This document shows positions 13,254 through 27,002 of a stretch of 64,000 nucleotides of DNA, one piece after another (within the stretch, counting starts at the first letter, position 1; every line of letters starts with the position of its first letter). The notes beneath the pieces were generated by a model. That model was not told the origin of the DNA. It did no database searches and saw only the letters and a list, made by a program, of their open reading frames with translations. Both the position numbers and the translations under genes were made by a program. The stretch is taken from contig NC_045144.1 of the NCBI RefSeq assembly GCF_008831285.2, forward strand, positions 2,048,001-2,112,000, in the 5' to 3' direction. Source of the stretch: Nymphaea colorata. Lineage: Eukaryota; Streptophyta; Magnoliopsida; Nymphaeales; Nymphaeaceae.

Positions 13254-16200
13254 GGGTAAACACTCAATTATGAATTTGTTGATAATGGCTCTTCATTTAG
13301 TTACCATCCTCTTTAATGCCCCCATTATCATCTTCTACTAATTCCTGTATCAAAAGTTATAACTCCTGCTTTAGTGCATACCATTTACTTCTTCATAACC
13401 TACCCACTATGACTTAAATGAGATGTGTGTGTGTGTGTCTCTATATTTCATATAGCCTATCAGTTAAATATATTTCTAGATCTATGCGAGCTGCTTGAGT
13501 AGAAACAAATTTGCTCGGAAGGCATTAACCACTAGCCAAAGGACCTCTAGCTTCAACTATCATGTTGCTACTAAATGCAGTTGTTTTATATCACACAGAA
13601 TACATACGTCTGTGCTCATCACAAAATTCATAATGGCAGTTCTCAATTTTGCAATTTTGACTTATTGTATCAAGCTCATCCAAACTCTTGTGTAAAAACT
13701 TCATATGTAACAACTTATATCTTGGATCCAGGATAAACGTGATTGCAAACATGACACTATATTTTTTCCAATATTTGTCAAACTTTTCTCACATTTTATA
13801 TGTCAATGTTTTATATACTATTAGCTACTACACTATGTTCATGCAAATGGTTGTAAATCTCATACAATTCATAAAAAGCAAATGGGTTGCTACCTGCTTA
13901 GTGGTAGAAAAGATATCTATTACGTCATCGGATATCATAAAAAACTATACATGTTCATCTTGAGAAAGCAAGCTTGTATAATTAGCATCAAGAAAAGTCA
14001 ATTGTTGAAAGGTATGTTTATAGAATAATGCATTTTTTAATACATATAAGTACAGTTCCATTGTATCGAAACATTATATGATAATTTATTTACAACATTC
14101 AAACACATTGCTTTTGCAAATCTACAAAACAATGCAGACATTTTGGTGATCCCTTTACATACTTAAGTCTTTCACAGATTTTTGAAATTGTACATGCATA
14201 TCTTGCATACCTTTTTAAACTATGAGATTTAAAATAAGTATACTACAACTAATATAGAAGTGATACCCCCCTCAATGGAATAAGTTCCTCCTAAATTCTT
14301 TCTTAATGTACTTATTACATTACCATTTGTTGAATAATTGCCAACATTAATTGAAAATAATTTTGTTGGATATATTGTACAGAAATACATTCTGATAGTG
14401 CTTCATATGAACTCTAAGCATTTATGCATTTCATACTTTGCTTCTTGAGTAGAATTAGGAGGTTCTCCAAATTACTCAGAAAAAAATCATAAAATGCTTG
14501 TCAACATTTCTTTAAATCAATAAAAATCAATGAAGATGTCAATTAAATGTTGTGCAACTCAATGAAGATGATAAAATTTACATTGATGCATGCACATATT
14601 GTATATGCTAACTGAATGTCCACTCCCATCCCCACCACATTAAACGGTGTTGAGATTACTTCTATTTTAGCAAAGGGATTGCTAAGATTGTTCTATTTTA
14701 GTAAAGGAAGAATATATCCAAAGGCAATGAAATAAGTTATTGACACCAAAGAAGAAAATAGTAAAACAAATCACGGAATGAAAAAACATTTTTCCAAATG
14801 TGGCCAATAAGAATAAAAAAGAAGCGCGTCAAGAAGTTAGAATTTACAAATTTCCAATTCCAGCCATTTCAAGAAAAAATGATGGAATAAAGAAGAAAGA
14901 ACTTCCAATCCAGTCCCAAAATCATAGACATATCTGCTGTAGGGAAAAACATAATTCTACATTGCTACATGCAAAAGATTTTAAATTTCTTAATATGAAA
15001 ATGAAGACCTATTTTGCAGTAATAAGACGAAGAAGGACATAAAGTCTTCCACCATTTTTGGCTTAGAGTCCATTCTTGCACCCATGCTGCTACATTTAAG
15101 TTTCCCAATATGTTGCATTCCATCCTTGAAAGCCTAGAAAATGATTGAGCAAACCAAATAAAGAAGCTAGCAAAAGCACCTTCCGTCTCCACATATTCAT
15201 AAGGAGCACACATTGAGATCATCAGAATATATATCTTACGATTAGTCACAATCATGTAGCAAACAATAGTGACCACATGACTGTAACGTCCTACCTTTTA
15301 GGTACATCTCATTCCTAACTTTATTGAGTTCATGAAGTTATTGCCAGAACTTGCTTTTGACTTTCCAACATTTTTTCTCGTGTTTTACCTTTTGTTTGTG
15401 AGTTAGAGCCTAGAAAAGAGAGCAAAACCTTAGCTAACTGACAGTTCAAAATAGGAGAAAATTGGACATCGTAGTACCAGTTAATACTTAGTCAAACTCT
15501 GAGGCCACATTAGGAAATCCCTAAAAGACCAAGAGTACTGACATAAATAAGGAAGGGTTACAGATGAAATTTAAACAAAAGGGTAGATTATTACTCGATA
15601 ATGACAGGATTTGAGACACAGATATCGACTTAGAGACCACTTAGTAAGGATCAAGTCATTAAGCACCGACTAAGTTAGTAAATTTACTATTCATTAATCA
15701 TGATTAATACTACTAATTATGAGAAACTTGACCTTGGATCTTAGGCAGACCTAGACCCGGCCTAGGATCCACAAAATCAAAATAAATAGATTAGGGGGGA
15801 GAGGGCAGCTTCTTGGTTTTTTTTTTAAGTCGAAGATTCAACTATGTTAAAGTGATTTTTGCATTAGTAGATTAATTTTCAACATGTTGAGCATCGATTG
15901 CATGATTTAGGACCACAAACTTTGGTTTTATTTCTAAATTAATGGGTTGTGTCAAACCCTAGGTGTAGATGACATCCAAACCTTTGGAGGCTTTTGCATG
16001 CATAGTGGTTTGTACAAAACAGACCCCTATGCCTTAATTGAGCTTGCCATAGCATGATTTTACAAGTGAACTCTGTTAACTCTATGTTTATGTGAAGTCA
16101 CCTACATATGTTGGGTGTGGCCTACGTTGGTGAGATATGGCTAGCCATGAATCGCTTTGAACAGGCCATTGTCGGGTCATTGCCCAACCATGGCTTGGCA

Positions 16201-18043
16201 AAGGTCAACCATGGCCAGATAGGGAAAGCTATGCCTGGTTACCTCAAACTCTTGCAGGTGCAATGGATGCACCTTTCATGCTTTGTCCTCATGGCATCTT
16301 CAGACCACATGAAATATGAGCTAATGCATTAAAAATACAGATGTCCTACAGTTTACTTTGCATTTAAGTTTGTAAGATTTGGCAAATGGATTTTCAAGTT
16401 CCCATTTATGCCATTAGATTCATCTAGGTCTCTACAATGTGTGGCTATCGCCCGGTGTTAACCCATAGGTGGGTGGACAAAACCAAGTTCATGTCACTAT
16501 TAATCATGCAAGGGCCACCAATTATGCATCGAATGCACTGATCTAATGCAGTTGGGCACCATAATGACTTATGTTGCTCTGCCACACACATTGAAGACCC
16601 TCTAATTTTGTACCACTCATTGCACACCATATTAGTTGTTGATGGTAAAAATGGAGGGCATGATGAAGTTTGGATAAATGTGGCACAACCCACCTTTGGG
16701 TTTGAGATACAGAAATGTAATTGTGATAATAATGTGGATCAGAGGGCATTGTAAACTGTTTGAACATACAAGTTATCTACGAATGTTATGAATGGTTACA
16801 TGTCATTTTCTCCTGTTAATGGATACCTTGAATTTCTGTTAGTTGTTAACTATATAAATCCATGTCATGAGGATGGGCATGGTATGGGCAATAGCTTTCA
16901 GCTGGTAATTTACGTGATAGCTTGTGCCGACTAGAAGCCAAGTGCGTGCATCATAAAGAAGTCAGGAATGGGACATTCTGTATGGAAAGTACTTCTCACC
17001 TGCGCAATAACAAAGTATGAGACTTGTGTTGTTGTTGGAACTTTTCAATGAGCGCAGTAATCTCATTTAGAAGTCACGTTGCCCAATGTCACTTTCCTTC
17101 ATCGTGACTCAGTTTGTTAAGACTTTTTTGTGTATAGGTTAAGTCTTTCTTTCCCATATACTCATGATTGATTCTGTTCATTTGTGTTTTTATTGTGGTT
17201 AAGGTGTTTTACACACCCTAAGCCTTTGGTTTACAGGTCTAGTGTTATCGGAGGTTGTTAGAATCTGACCATGAGTCTTAGTTCCATAGGCATTTTAGGG
17301 GTTTTAGGAGTAATTTGGAAATAGTTTAGGGTATTTTTTGTAATTTTTAGTTCTATCCTACAAGATTCATGTCATGTCTCTCGTATGTGTAAGTGGCCTT
17401 TTGTAGTGTCATAGTGTGCCATTTATCACTTTTTATTGGTGTCTAGGATTCTAAAATGGTTTTTCTATGTTTTTAGTCTTTATTTGAGCTAGTTCGGCCT
17501 CTTTATGATTCATTTGCTTGTGTTTTGTGATTTCATCATTCTTAATTTACAATTTAGTGTTTTACTTAGAATTATGTTCAGTGTGATGTAAGTTTGCATT
17601 CATATAGCTTACAAATGAAATCATTTTATTTAAGTAGTCACCATTTTGCTTGTGCTACTAACTTTTTCCCATTATATTTAGGGTTTTTTTTTTCTTTTTT
17701 TGTTTTGTTTTTAACACTATTCCATTGCTTGCACGAGCTATCGAAATTCTATTTTTGATTTGCTAGTTATCTTGAAGCAAGACTCTTGGTCAAATTTTTG
17801 GTTTTTTTCCCTTGAAGTCAGGCTTCAATTTGTTAATTTTATATAGTGAAGCAACAAAAATTCAATTTCACAGTTTATTTTTCTTCTCAATAAACCATTC
17901 CTTGAGTTCTGTTTGGTACTCTCTACTTGACAAATAAATTATTCTTTGTGTGTGTTTCACTTTGTATCACAATTAAAAATTGATTTTAAAAATAAAATTG
18001 TTGATTTTAAAAGTACATATCAAGAACCACATCAATGATCCGA
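13254..18043. other. AT-rich intergenic DNA, no gene recognised
   Basis: Several 60-100 codon open frames occur (for example 13,688-13,963 plus and 14,965-15,276 minus), but none shows a family motif, codon bias or splice context. A TGTAACGTCCTACC motif at about 15,282 resembles the start of some plant gypsy LTRs, but no partner LTR or internal region was found. Confidence 0.4.
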
Positions 18044-18130
18044 CTGCTAACAACTGCCAGATGCACTTCTGCTAACAATTGCCTACTGCCCAATGCATTA
18101 CCATTAACAATTGCCTAACGTAATGCATTG
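18044..18130. repeat. Short direct repeats (TAACAATTGCC-like)
   Basis: Three imperfect copies of a CTAACAA(C/T)TGCC motif are spaced about 30 bp apart, the last two alternating with AATGCATT. Confidence 0.5.
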
Positions 18131-18409
18131 GTAGGCTTTAGCACACAGTCCCTGATGCAATTTATCAAGGTATGCACACATCTGGAACCATTTTGCTACT
18201 ACAAGACTGAGCTATATCATTCTGGCCTTTTTATATATAAACCTGTATCCCACGTTTATTTGATACTGTTTGATTGCATGAACAATTGTTCCTGGAACAC
18301 GTCCTTGGAATTTGTGTTATGAGAACAAGAAATTCTTGGCCATATAAACAAGTTGCAATTCTGCCTGACATTTATTTGCTTAGATAACATATTCAATTTC
18401 TTGTCCAAC

Positions 18410-19310
18410 ATTTATTTGAATTATTGGACCGACATATTTAACACATGGCTTGCATCTCACTCTCTCTCTTGCTCTCTCCCTCTCTCTTTATATATATATA
18501 TATATATATATATATCCATCAAACATGAAATAAAGCACATGATAAAACATATAAAGAACATACTAACTAATAAAAATACTTTCTTTGTTCTCTCTCTACA
18601 TAGATGAACTAATTAAAATTCCCATACAAGGAAGAAAAGTTTTCAATAAAGCATATTAAAAATAAGCCAATAAAAATATTTTCTCTCCCCTTCTCTTTCC
18701 CTCTCCAGACATATGAGAGGCCTAAAATCAACACACAATGAAATAAAATACCTAATAAATATGTAAAAAATATCCTAGCCAATAAATATAATCTCTCTCA
18801 CTCTCTTTCCTTGTATAAATATGAACAACCTAGAAAACTATATACTAAAAAAAAACCTCATAAAAGCATGTAACTTATCTCTCTCTCTCTCTCTTTTCTT
18901 TTTCATATAAACGACCCAAAATGTCCATATAATAAAAGAAAGTACTTGGTAAAATATATAAAAAACATGTAAGCTAATAAAAATATGCTCTCACTCGTTG
19001 TTTTAATCTCTCTCTCGCTCTTGCTCTTTCTCTCTCTTGAAATATATATATATATATAAAATACAAGAAAAAAAAGCCCTTCCTATCTTTTCTTTCTCTT
19101 GTTCTTTCTCTGCCCACAGATACAAACGACCTATACTCTGACGCTTAAGTTTTCAATTTGTTGAATACAAACCACTTGAAAGTGTTTGATACAATTCTTC
19201 ATAAAACAACTAAATGCACATGACTAAAAAGGAGACTTTCTTTTCTGATAAAAGTTCATGACTTGAAAATGACAATGATTGCCATGTAATCAACCAGCCC
19301 AACAGCGCAT
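18410..19310. repeat. CT/AT-rich degenerate tandem array, copy 1
   Basis: Roughly 100-125 bp modules alternate a CTCTCTCT block, a TATAAATGAAC..CCTAAAA block and an A-rich block containing CTAATAAAAATAT. Several modules can be followed from about 18,480 to 19,130. Flanks match copy 2: TTTAACACATG near 18,440 (21,197 in copy 2), and AAGTTCATGACTTGAAAATG near 19,253 (21,775 in copy 2). A short (AT)n run is at 18,491-18,515. Confidence 0.55.
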
Positions 19311-21165
19311 CCATTGGAAATGCATATTCTTCTTATTTTCCTTTCAGCCATACATCAATTCACGTGATTGTCCTTTCTACACAGAAAACAGTGGAACGAA
19401 AGGAAATAACAAATTGAAAATGAAATAAACAATAGAGGAAGGCCATAAGGATACTTCCTGTTTGCAGATAACTATGCATTTGTAATAAAGGCAATTGGAA
19501 AATTCAATAAACAAATCAAAAGGTGTTTAAATTTTGTTGATATAAGAAAGATGTATATTCTTAAGTTCAAAAAATATTCTTTTAATAGTTCCAAATTCAT
19601 GCAGAGGAAGGTCGAATATGCAAAGATGAGCCTATCTTTGCCATTCCTTCAAAAATTGTTGGTACTTTTATACAAATTTTATGCAATTTTTTTTTTCGGA
19701 CAAAAGGATCAATGGTTAGTCCAAAAGGAGGAAAGAAATTAAGAGCTAATAGCAACGAGAGAAAGCCAGCTAGAATGATCCACCTTATCAAAAAATTAGT
19801 GTCTAAAGAAGGACTGGTGAAAAACAGCATGTAACTTCTATTTTCAAGTTTTCTTGAAAATTAACTGACCCATTTGAAATGAGAACTACTGTGGATCCAA
19901 TCCACTAAATCATGTACTACCATTAGTTGATTTGTGTAGTAAGTGACTAAGGTTTCCTCCATTGCACAAAGAGAACTATCTAGGATTGAGGGAACTTGGT
20001 AAGGTTTTAACTCTCAATAGAAATCTACATTTTGAACTAACGATATTTCGTTGAGCCAAATGCATGGTGAGGGACTTCAATCTGAATTGTAAATAACTCT
20101 GCTGGTAGGATCAGCAACATGTCATCCATTCATGTATTCAACATAATGAACTAGTGTCTGTCATTGTTCTGAACATATAAAGATGAGGCTGTTACTTAAT
20201 CAAGCTCTAGAAACATTTCTCTGCTTTACAAGGGTTATATTTTCCATTGGCCCATGCTACCTAGTGAAGCATATCAAAATCTTGATATCCTTCAACTTGA
20301 ATGCTTTAAGGGAAGAGAGAATAGTATCGTCCACTCAAAATATCTTGAAAATGAAACTCATTAGCGTAAGTTGTTGCAATGGGCATACTGCCAGAGGGAA
20401 GGGCACCAAATAGTTGGTCAAGAATGTTAATCCATAAGCAGCAACAGAGCCATGGTTTACATAATTAAAGGAAAAAAAGAACAGAAGACAAATGTGGTCT
20501 AGACGAACTAAAATCCAAAGACATATGGATGATTTTTATTTTTTTAAATGTTAGTCACTTTGGAAGTTCAACACACACTTCATAGGTGCATAAAAGAACA
20601 CCCTCACAACATCAAACTTACTCAACTTCCACCAGGAGCACATAAGATACAATGGAATAAACAAAAAAAATAATTAAGCAAAGGAAATGCATGCCAATTT
20701 TAGTGGAAAACTTTCTTGATGAGTGTATCAGTTGAAGGTCCGATGGATCAAGGGATCAGACTCACCTGTATATGTTGGTAGAAGAAACAAGATGCTTGGA
20801 GAAGAAGATGATGATGAGGAGGGGGAATGTAGAAGAAGATGATGATGTTGAGGAGTAACGAAGAAGAGGAGGTGAACAGCACAAGAGAGAGTGCTCTCCA
20901 CCAAATTAGGGGAATGAACAATGAAGAAAAAGAGAGAAAGGGATGGGGGGGATGGGAGATGGTTACATTCACAACTATTATAACAAGAGAGTAAAGTCGA
21001 GAGGCGAGAAATGATGCCATAGTTTCAAGAGTGAGTGTTTGATGTCGGTTACATAACAAAATGAAAAAGTGTCCTAAGAACAAAGAGTTCTTCTTCATAT
21101 GGACAAGCTGTAATTCTGTCCAAAGTTTGTTTATAAAGATATTTCTTTTCAACTTATTTTGTCCG
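19311..21165. other. Region between array copies, no gene recognised
   Basis: Open frames here are short or low-complexity. The GAAGAAGATGATGATG stretch near 20,795-20,875 produces a Ser/Leu-rich minus-strand frame with no family match. Confidence 0.4.
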
Positions 21166-21830
21166 CCATTTGTTTAAATAACTAGAGGGACAAGTTTAAC
21201 ACATGTTTTGTATTTTCTTATCTTTATATATATATCTCTATCTAAAATACATAACAAAACAAATGAAAAATATATGACTAATAAAAATATTGTTTTATCT
21301 CAATAAAAGATTCACATATGACAAAAGAAAATATTTCAGAAAACATATTAAAAATACAAAAAAATAGAAATATTCACTCTCTTTCTTTTTCTTTCTCTGT
21401 AAATGAGAGAATTAAAATCAAAATATAATTAAAAAACAATAAAAAACATTTAAGCTAAAAAAAGTGCTCTCTCTTTCTATCTCTACAAATACAAACAACC
21501 TAAAATATACTAACCAACATAATATTCTCTGTCTTATCTTATTCTTGTTTTTTTATCTCTCACTCACTCGCTCACTCTCTCTCCTATAAATGACATAAAA
21601 TCCATATATTATAAAAAAAAACATCATCCAATTATAAACAACAAAAAACATGATTGAAGAGTAATTGTTAGACACAAACCATACAAAAATATTTAGATAC
21701 AAGCTTTCATAAACAACCAAATGTATATCATGATATTATATGACTAAAAGGAAAGCTTTCATATTCTTCAGTGAAGTTCATGACTTGAAAATGATGACGA
21801 TTCGTATGTAATCAAAGCAGCCCACTGCAA
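21166..21830. repeat. CT/AT-rich degenerate tandem array, copy 2
   Basis: Diverged copy of 18,410-19,310, with fewer modules but the same left flank (TTTAACACATG) and right flank (GTTCATGACTTGAAAATGATG, then ATGTAATCAA). Copy number differs between the two, as expected for a tandem array expanding or contracting after segmental duplication. Confidence 0.55.
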
Positions 21831-22157
21831 CCATAAAATAATACTTGTTTATTGCATGTTCACCTTGATCCTTGCATTTCAACAACAATTTATGTGAATA
21901 TTAGTGATAATACAGTAGACACTAATAAAGAGAAAACATATAAGAATATGCTTTACATTGACAATGAACAAACATCGGAATCAATTGCTATTTCACGATA
22001 ATATATCAATAAAAATTTCAATAACAATTTATAAACAAAACCTCAACCACTATACACATCGTCAACAATAAAAAATAATTGTAAAACCTCAAAATTACTT
22101 ACTTGCACCAGTCCACATATCATTTGTTATTGCATCGCTAAGCACATTATTACTTCC

Positions 22158-23347
22158 TCAAGCTTGTTCTTGTTGTAGACTTTCATCATCATTCTCAAAT
22201 TGTGTGAATCGATTGTCAATAAGTTCTTCTTTATGCAGCAGTGCATTTGGATTGCTTTCTATTATAAAGTTATGAAGCATACATGCAGCATATACAATTT
22301 TGACTTGTGTGTCAATTGGATATTGCACATGGTTTTCAAGAATTGGAAATCTTTCTTTCAACAAAGCAAAAACTCGTTCTATTATAGTATGTAGAGATGA
22401 ATGCCTATGATTGAATAATTCTTATTTATTTTGGATTGGTCATGCACCAAAGACATTGTATTCAGATAAATGATACTGATATCGATGATAAGGAGTCAAA
22501 ACACCCACAATATTAGCATATCTAGTATCGACAAGATAATATTTTCCTACAAAAACAAAAAGTATCTTTAGTTGTTATAAATGACAAATTATAAATCATA
22601 TAACTTATTTAAGATTCAAACCTCACCATGAGATACTTTTGAAGGATTATGTTCATCATCTAATGCACTATATAACACTTTTGCATCTACTGTGCTTCCT
22701 TCCCAATCAGCAAGGACATAATGGAAGTGCATATCGAAGCTTACAACAACAATGACATTCTGCGATAGAAAATCTTTTCTATTTCTCTAACGGCATTGAT
22801 TCTCTTTTTTCATGTATGCAGGAATATGGATCCCATCTATTGCGCCCAAACAATCCTATCATTAAAAAACATTAACTATATAAAAAAGACATTATTTAAA
22901 AAATTATTTTGCAGGTTTAAATACCTTAAAATATCGATAAAAGCATGGTTCTCTTCTAATCTTTGGAGGTGTGTCTCATCATGTCGCCCCCATATCTTCA
23001 TGACCAATGAAAAGTAATTTTTGTAAAACCAAATTAAAGTATTTGCTGTCTGTTTCTCCTGAATGTTGAAAATCATATTGAATTCTTCGATTTTGTGAAT
23101 CATGTCCCATAATAAGCAAAAACATAACAACTTATTCTTCAATTGATATATGACAAGAATCGTTTAGTAATCCTCTAACTCGAAATATTTCAGACAATCT
23201 TACGTAGGTTGCTTGTTCCATTCGCACAAGATCATAAGAGTTCTGTGGGTGACCATAAATACAATCATAGACAAATTGTTGACCAGCATTTTTCCTATGA
23301 TAGACCATGACCCTATGGCACAGTTGCCTCATGCAAAATAAGTACAA
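22158..23347 (-). pseudogene. PIF/Harbinger DDE transposase, decayed
   Basis: DDE_Tnp_4-type transposase of PIF/Harbinger elements, the nuclease that cuts at TIRs and inserts at TWA targets. Reading on the minus strand, the N-terminal part includes YDLVRMEQATYVRL and RVRGLL (about 23,170-23,230), then a QHSGET region near 23,050 in another frame. The catalytic core has AIDGIHIPAYM (first Asp, near 22,830), EGSTVDAKVL (second Asp, near 22,690) and a third acidic residue in TIIERVFALLKERFP (near 22,370). The tail ALHNFI-like segment reads AACMLHNFI. Two introns are inferred: 22,856-22,924 and 22,547-22,626, both GT..AG. The coding line is broken by at least one frameshift near 23,130 and stops around 22,420-22,440, so it is not functional as it stands. 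Confidence 0.8.
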
Positions 23348-23703
23348 GAACTATTGCCACTTGAAAAATAATCATTTCTTGCACATGAGTTCCCATTTCT
23401 GGTATAACATATGAGAAATCAATAATAAATGATCCATAAACTTAATGAATAGACAAAAAAAGTAATATAAAGTCAACTTATATAAAGCATGCTAATGACA
23501 ACATAAATTAATATGCATAAGATGAGAAGGAAACATATTAACTCAACTAAGATAAACAAGTATACTAAAAAATGAACTAACATAAATATATCTACTCAAT
23601 TACTCATTATAAACATGCGTAAAACAAATCATATGGAATAAAAAAATGAAATATCAAGCAAACAAAATTAACTTTAGCATGTGTAATGAAAAAATAAGCA
23701 TAC
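23348..23703. other. Spacer between the two Harbinger genes
   Basis: AT-rich gap with no coding signal between the Myb/SANT-like gene and the transposase, both on the minus strand. Confidence 0.6.
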
Positions 23704-24558
23704 CTAATATCTTCTAATTTTGCGACACAACCACTCAGTCCTCAACTCTGGTGGAACACAAAGAAATGTGGTTGCATGTTGTGAATCTTATACAAATTTA
23801 GTCATTTTCAAACAAGTAGATGAATCAATTTTATCAATTCTGAATAATTCCAATAAAATATCACTAGCTTGTTTTGTCAATGATATGGAGTAGCGTCATT
23901 AAAAGCTCTTACTTATTCAGTTAAACTACTTATCATATCACATATAGAAGCATTCCCTGATGACTTTCTCTTTATGCATATTCCCCTTGATGATGAAGCT
24001 TGGTCGCCTAATGAGTTACTCATGGGATCATCAAAATTATTTGCTTGAGACACTTTCTCAACTAATGGAGTAATATGTGGGACTTCTATTGACAGTATTA
24101 GTATATTTGAATATGCATTTTTGTGATACCCATAGCAGTAGATTTACCCCATATTCTACTACATGCTCATAAAATTTTCATGTAGATGGCCTTCGGTACT
24201 TCTTTCTATCTGGATATTTTTTTACATACTCATCGCACACATTCTTGTGAGCCAAGACCATTTTATTGTCTGCATCCCATCCAAATCCACGAGCATTTAA
24301 AATTTCACCCAAAACAGTTATATTTGTTCTAGCATGCTTTAATTTGTTTTTTATTTTCTCTATCGTATATTCTTCACCATATTTTCATATCATATATCTC
24401 TCCAATTCCTTCATGGCTGCATCTCTTAACCCTCCATTAATTTTCATACCGGGAACACAAGATTGTTCTAATAAGAAATCAAATAAAAATTGTTATTGAC
24501 CATCATTCCATACTAATATGTCTTTGTCTTTTTCAATTGTACCTTCATTGTTTCTCAT
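23704..24558 (-). pseudogene. Harbinger Myb/SANT-like DNA-binding protein, decayed
   Basis: Second gene of a PIF/Harbinger element. Such proteins (Myb_DNA-bind_3 / L10-interacting Myb type) help bring the transposase to the TIRs. The minus-strand frame begins with an ATG at 24,558 and shows DKDILVWNDGQ, FLLEQSCVPGMKINGGLRD, KYGEEYTIEKIKNKLKHAR and ILNARGFGWDADNKMVLA. Near the end it shows FLCVPPELRTEWLCRKIRRY before a TAG at 23,704-23,706. Several in-frame stops and at least one shift interrupt it. It lies about 360 bp upstream of the transposase on the same strand. I did not find convincing TIRs for this copy. Confidence 0.7.
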
Positions 24559-25065
24559 CACTATATAAATTTAATGATGACTGTATTAGAAAAATAAGTA
24601 TATTACCACAAACAAAACAAGTAACCGTCATCAATAAAATGAATATAAAAAAAATATAGAGAATGCAATCATGAAATTATCTATCATAAGATACACATAT
24701 GATGTAAATAGCTTGAAAATCCCTTGTGTCAATTTCAATATTGCAAATTAAGTATAAGCAAAAGAAAAGAAAAATGAGAATAAAGAGTGGCAGAAGTTGA
24801 AATTTGGACCATCTCAGCACTAGAAATAGAAAAAGTAGCAAGCAAATAAAGTATTCCAACTTGCACTAGTACTGAAAATCCTAAAAGGAAAATATTTTCC
24901 AAGTTCATACTATAAGCACATACAAAAATCCTTCAAGAATAAAAATCCTTAACCTAATCCCATTACAAGGAAATATCGATCCTCCCTTCAGCTAATGATG
25001 ATCTGTGACAACGAAGGCTGCAAGGCATTAACAACGATGGCGACTAGAAGTCATTAACAAAGTTG
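24559..25065. other. AT-rich flank of the Harbinger remnant
   Basis: No coding signal. The right TIR of the element is expected here or nearby but was not identified. Confidence 0.4.
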
Positions 25066-25290
25066 CCATCAGCAGTAGCATCTAACAAAGTCATATATTT
25101 CAATTGAAGTATTAATGAGCTTAATTTTTACTGATGAAGGTCATCAATAAGTGGTTTATTGTTGAGCTCGCCCTTGTTCCACCATCAGCAGTAGCATCTA
25201 ACTAAGTCATATATTGCAATTGAAGCATTAATGAACTTAATTTTTATTGATGAAGGTCATCAATAAGTGGTTTCTTGTTGAGCTCCCCCA
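25066..25290. repeat. 116-bp tandem duplication
   Basis: Two copies start at 25,066 and 25,182 with CCATCAGCAGTAGCATCTAA. They share AAGTCATATATT, TTAATTTTTA(C/T)TGATGAAGG and TCATCAATAAGTGGTTT. Only a few substitutions separate them. Confidence 0.85.
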
Positions 25291-27002
25291 TTGAACAAGG
25301 ACACTGCAAAATGGTTGCTGCCTTGTGGAATTTTGCAAATCAGGGGTACATTGATTAAAAGCTTTTTAGTCCAAGTTTACACGGGTGAACTACCCTTAAG
25401 AAAGCAAGTCATTGTCTACTACCGATTATTGGTAACAATCTGGTCAGCCCAATTACAACGACCAGTTCACAACCTTCAGTCAAGTAATTTGTGTGCCACT
25501 TCCATTTCCTCCTAGTTGTCTTCATTAATAATAAATGAACTGTCAAATGCATGGATATAGATGGAAGCAACCTCTTTAAGTATATCAGACCAGCCTATGA
25601 CCTTGTCTATGAGTAAAAAATTCTTCAAGTACTTCATGGGCATTCAAAAGTAGTGCAAAAATTGTGGGGGCATTTAATTTTTTAATGAACCAGAGAATGA
25701 ATATGGTAGAACAGGCATATTGGAACTCCAATTTTGAAAAATGTAGAAGGTAAGTGTTGAACTTACTAAGTTTGGAGTAAACTCTCTAAGAGAACCTCAA
25801 ATAAAAAAACAAGCTAAAAAAATGCACCCTTCACCAAGACCCAAAGAACCCCAATATACTCTTATGATAAAGCTGACCGCATTAAAGCCACCTGCAGCAG
25901 CAGCATGCTAAGTCCAAGCAATCATGGAGTCCCAAAAACTAAAAAAACAAGGATTCCACTTTCACCACAACACAAACTCCATCTCCCTCACACTAAAACA
26001 AAAACCGAGAACCACTTCAGTACATAACCACAAAATGACCCTTCTACTGCAGGAGCAAGAGCCAAAGATGACCATTCTTGATGTTGAAATCTGAGAATAA
26101 GAGATGACCTGGTCTATGTAAATGATTGACAATTATCTCATGTAAAAAATGGTTCTGAAGTAAATTTGGTGACTTTTTAACATTCTTAGTTTGACAGCTC
26201 ATGTATTAGTGCATACATATATAAGTTATGCTATAGAGACAGCTAACATCAAAACATAGATGAAGAGAAAGATAACCAATAAAGTAAAAGAGATGAATAG
26301 ACAGTCAACTAATAAACTAAGTCATTACTCTTTACTCATAGAAATTCTCAAATAAGAGTTCAAACTGACCAAATCAAGGATCTGGTGCATTGTCTAGTAG
26401 TAGGTCATATTCTACTATCTGATCCCTGCCTCACATGGTGTTTCCTTACTTTCTATTTTGATCGAATCAAACCTTTTCCATCTGAATCAACTTAATCTAC
26501 AGAAGAAAATGGAGCTCCATACATCAATCCTGCCGTAGGGCTTCACATGTCCTGAAGTAGTAGGAGAATCATAGAGAAGGCAACTGAAAAGACTCGCCCA
26601 CAACCTTTTTTTTGCTGGTTAGGGTGAAAACACAAATTTATGATGACCTATCATCATGTACAATTAAAATTAAAGAAGAAGAATCATAATTGCAACTGTC
26701 CACAGTAGAAGGTTGAAGAGAGGCGAAAACATCAGAAGTTGTGGGGAAGTCGATCAACGATCTTAGATAAAGCAACATATGTTCATAGAAATAAAAACAT
26801 AGAAGAAGAAGAAGAAAGGGACAAATGATTGAAGAAGTAGAAGAGGAAATGTGAAAGATGAAGAAGAAGAACATCAGAAGAGAAAGCTGTTCTCTGCCGG
26901 ATGTGAATGAATCGTGAAAGCAAGCAAGAGAGAGAGAGAGAGAGAGAGAGTCCTATGGTAAGACGCGCAACACCTTCATCTATGGCGAATTGGTGCAGTA
27001 AG
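25291..27002. other. Intergenic, nothing recognised
   Basis: No supported gene. Purine-rich low-complexity DNA at 26,790-26,950 includes a (GA)n run and abuts the left copia LTR. Confidence 0.45.

Noticed and set aside
14965-15276. 103-codon minus-strand frame with a hydrophobic stretch
   Set aside because: No family match or start context. Treated as chance in AT-rich DNA.
15282-15296. TGTAACGTCCTACC as an LTR start
   Set aside because: No second copy, PBS or internal region found.
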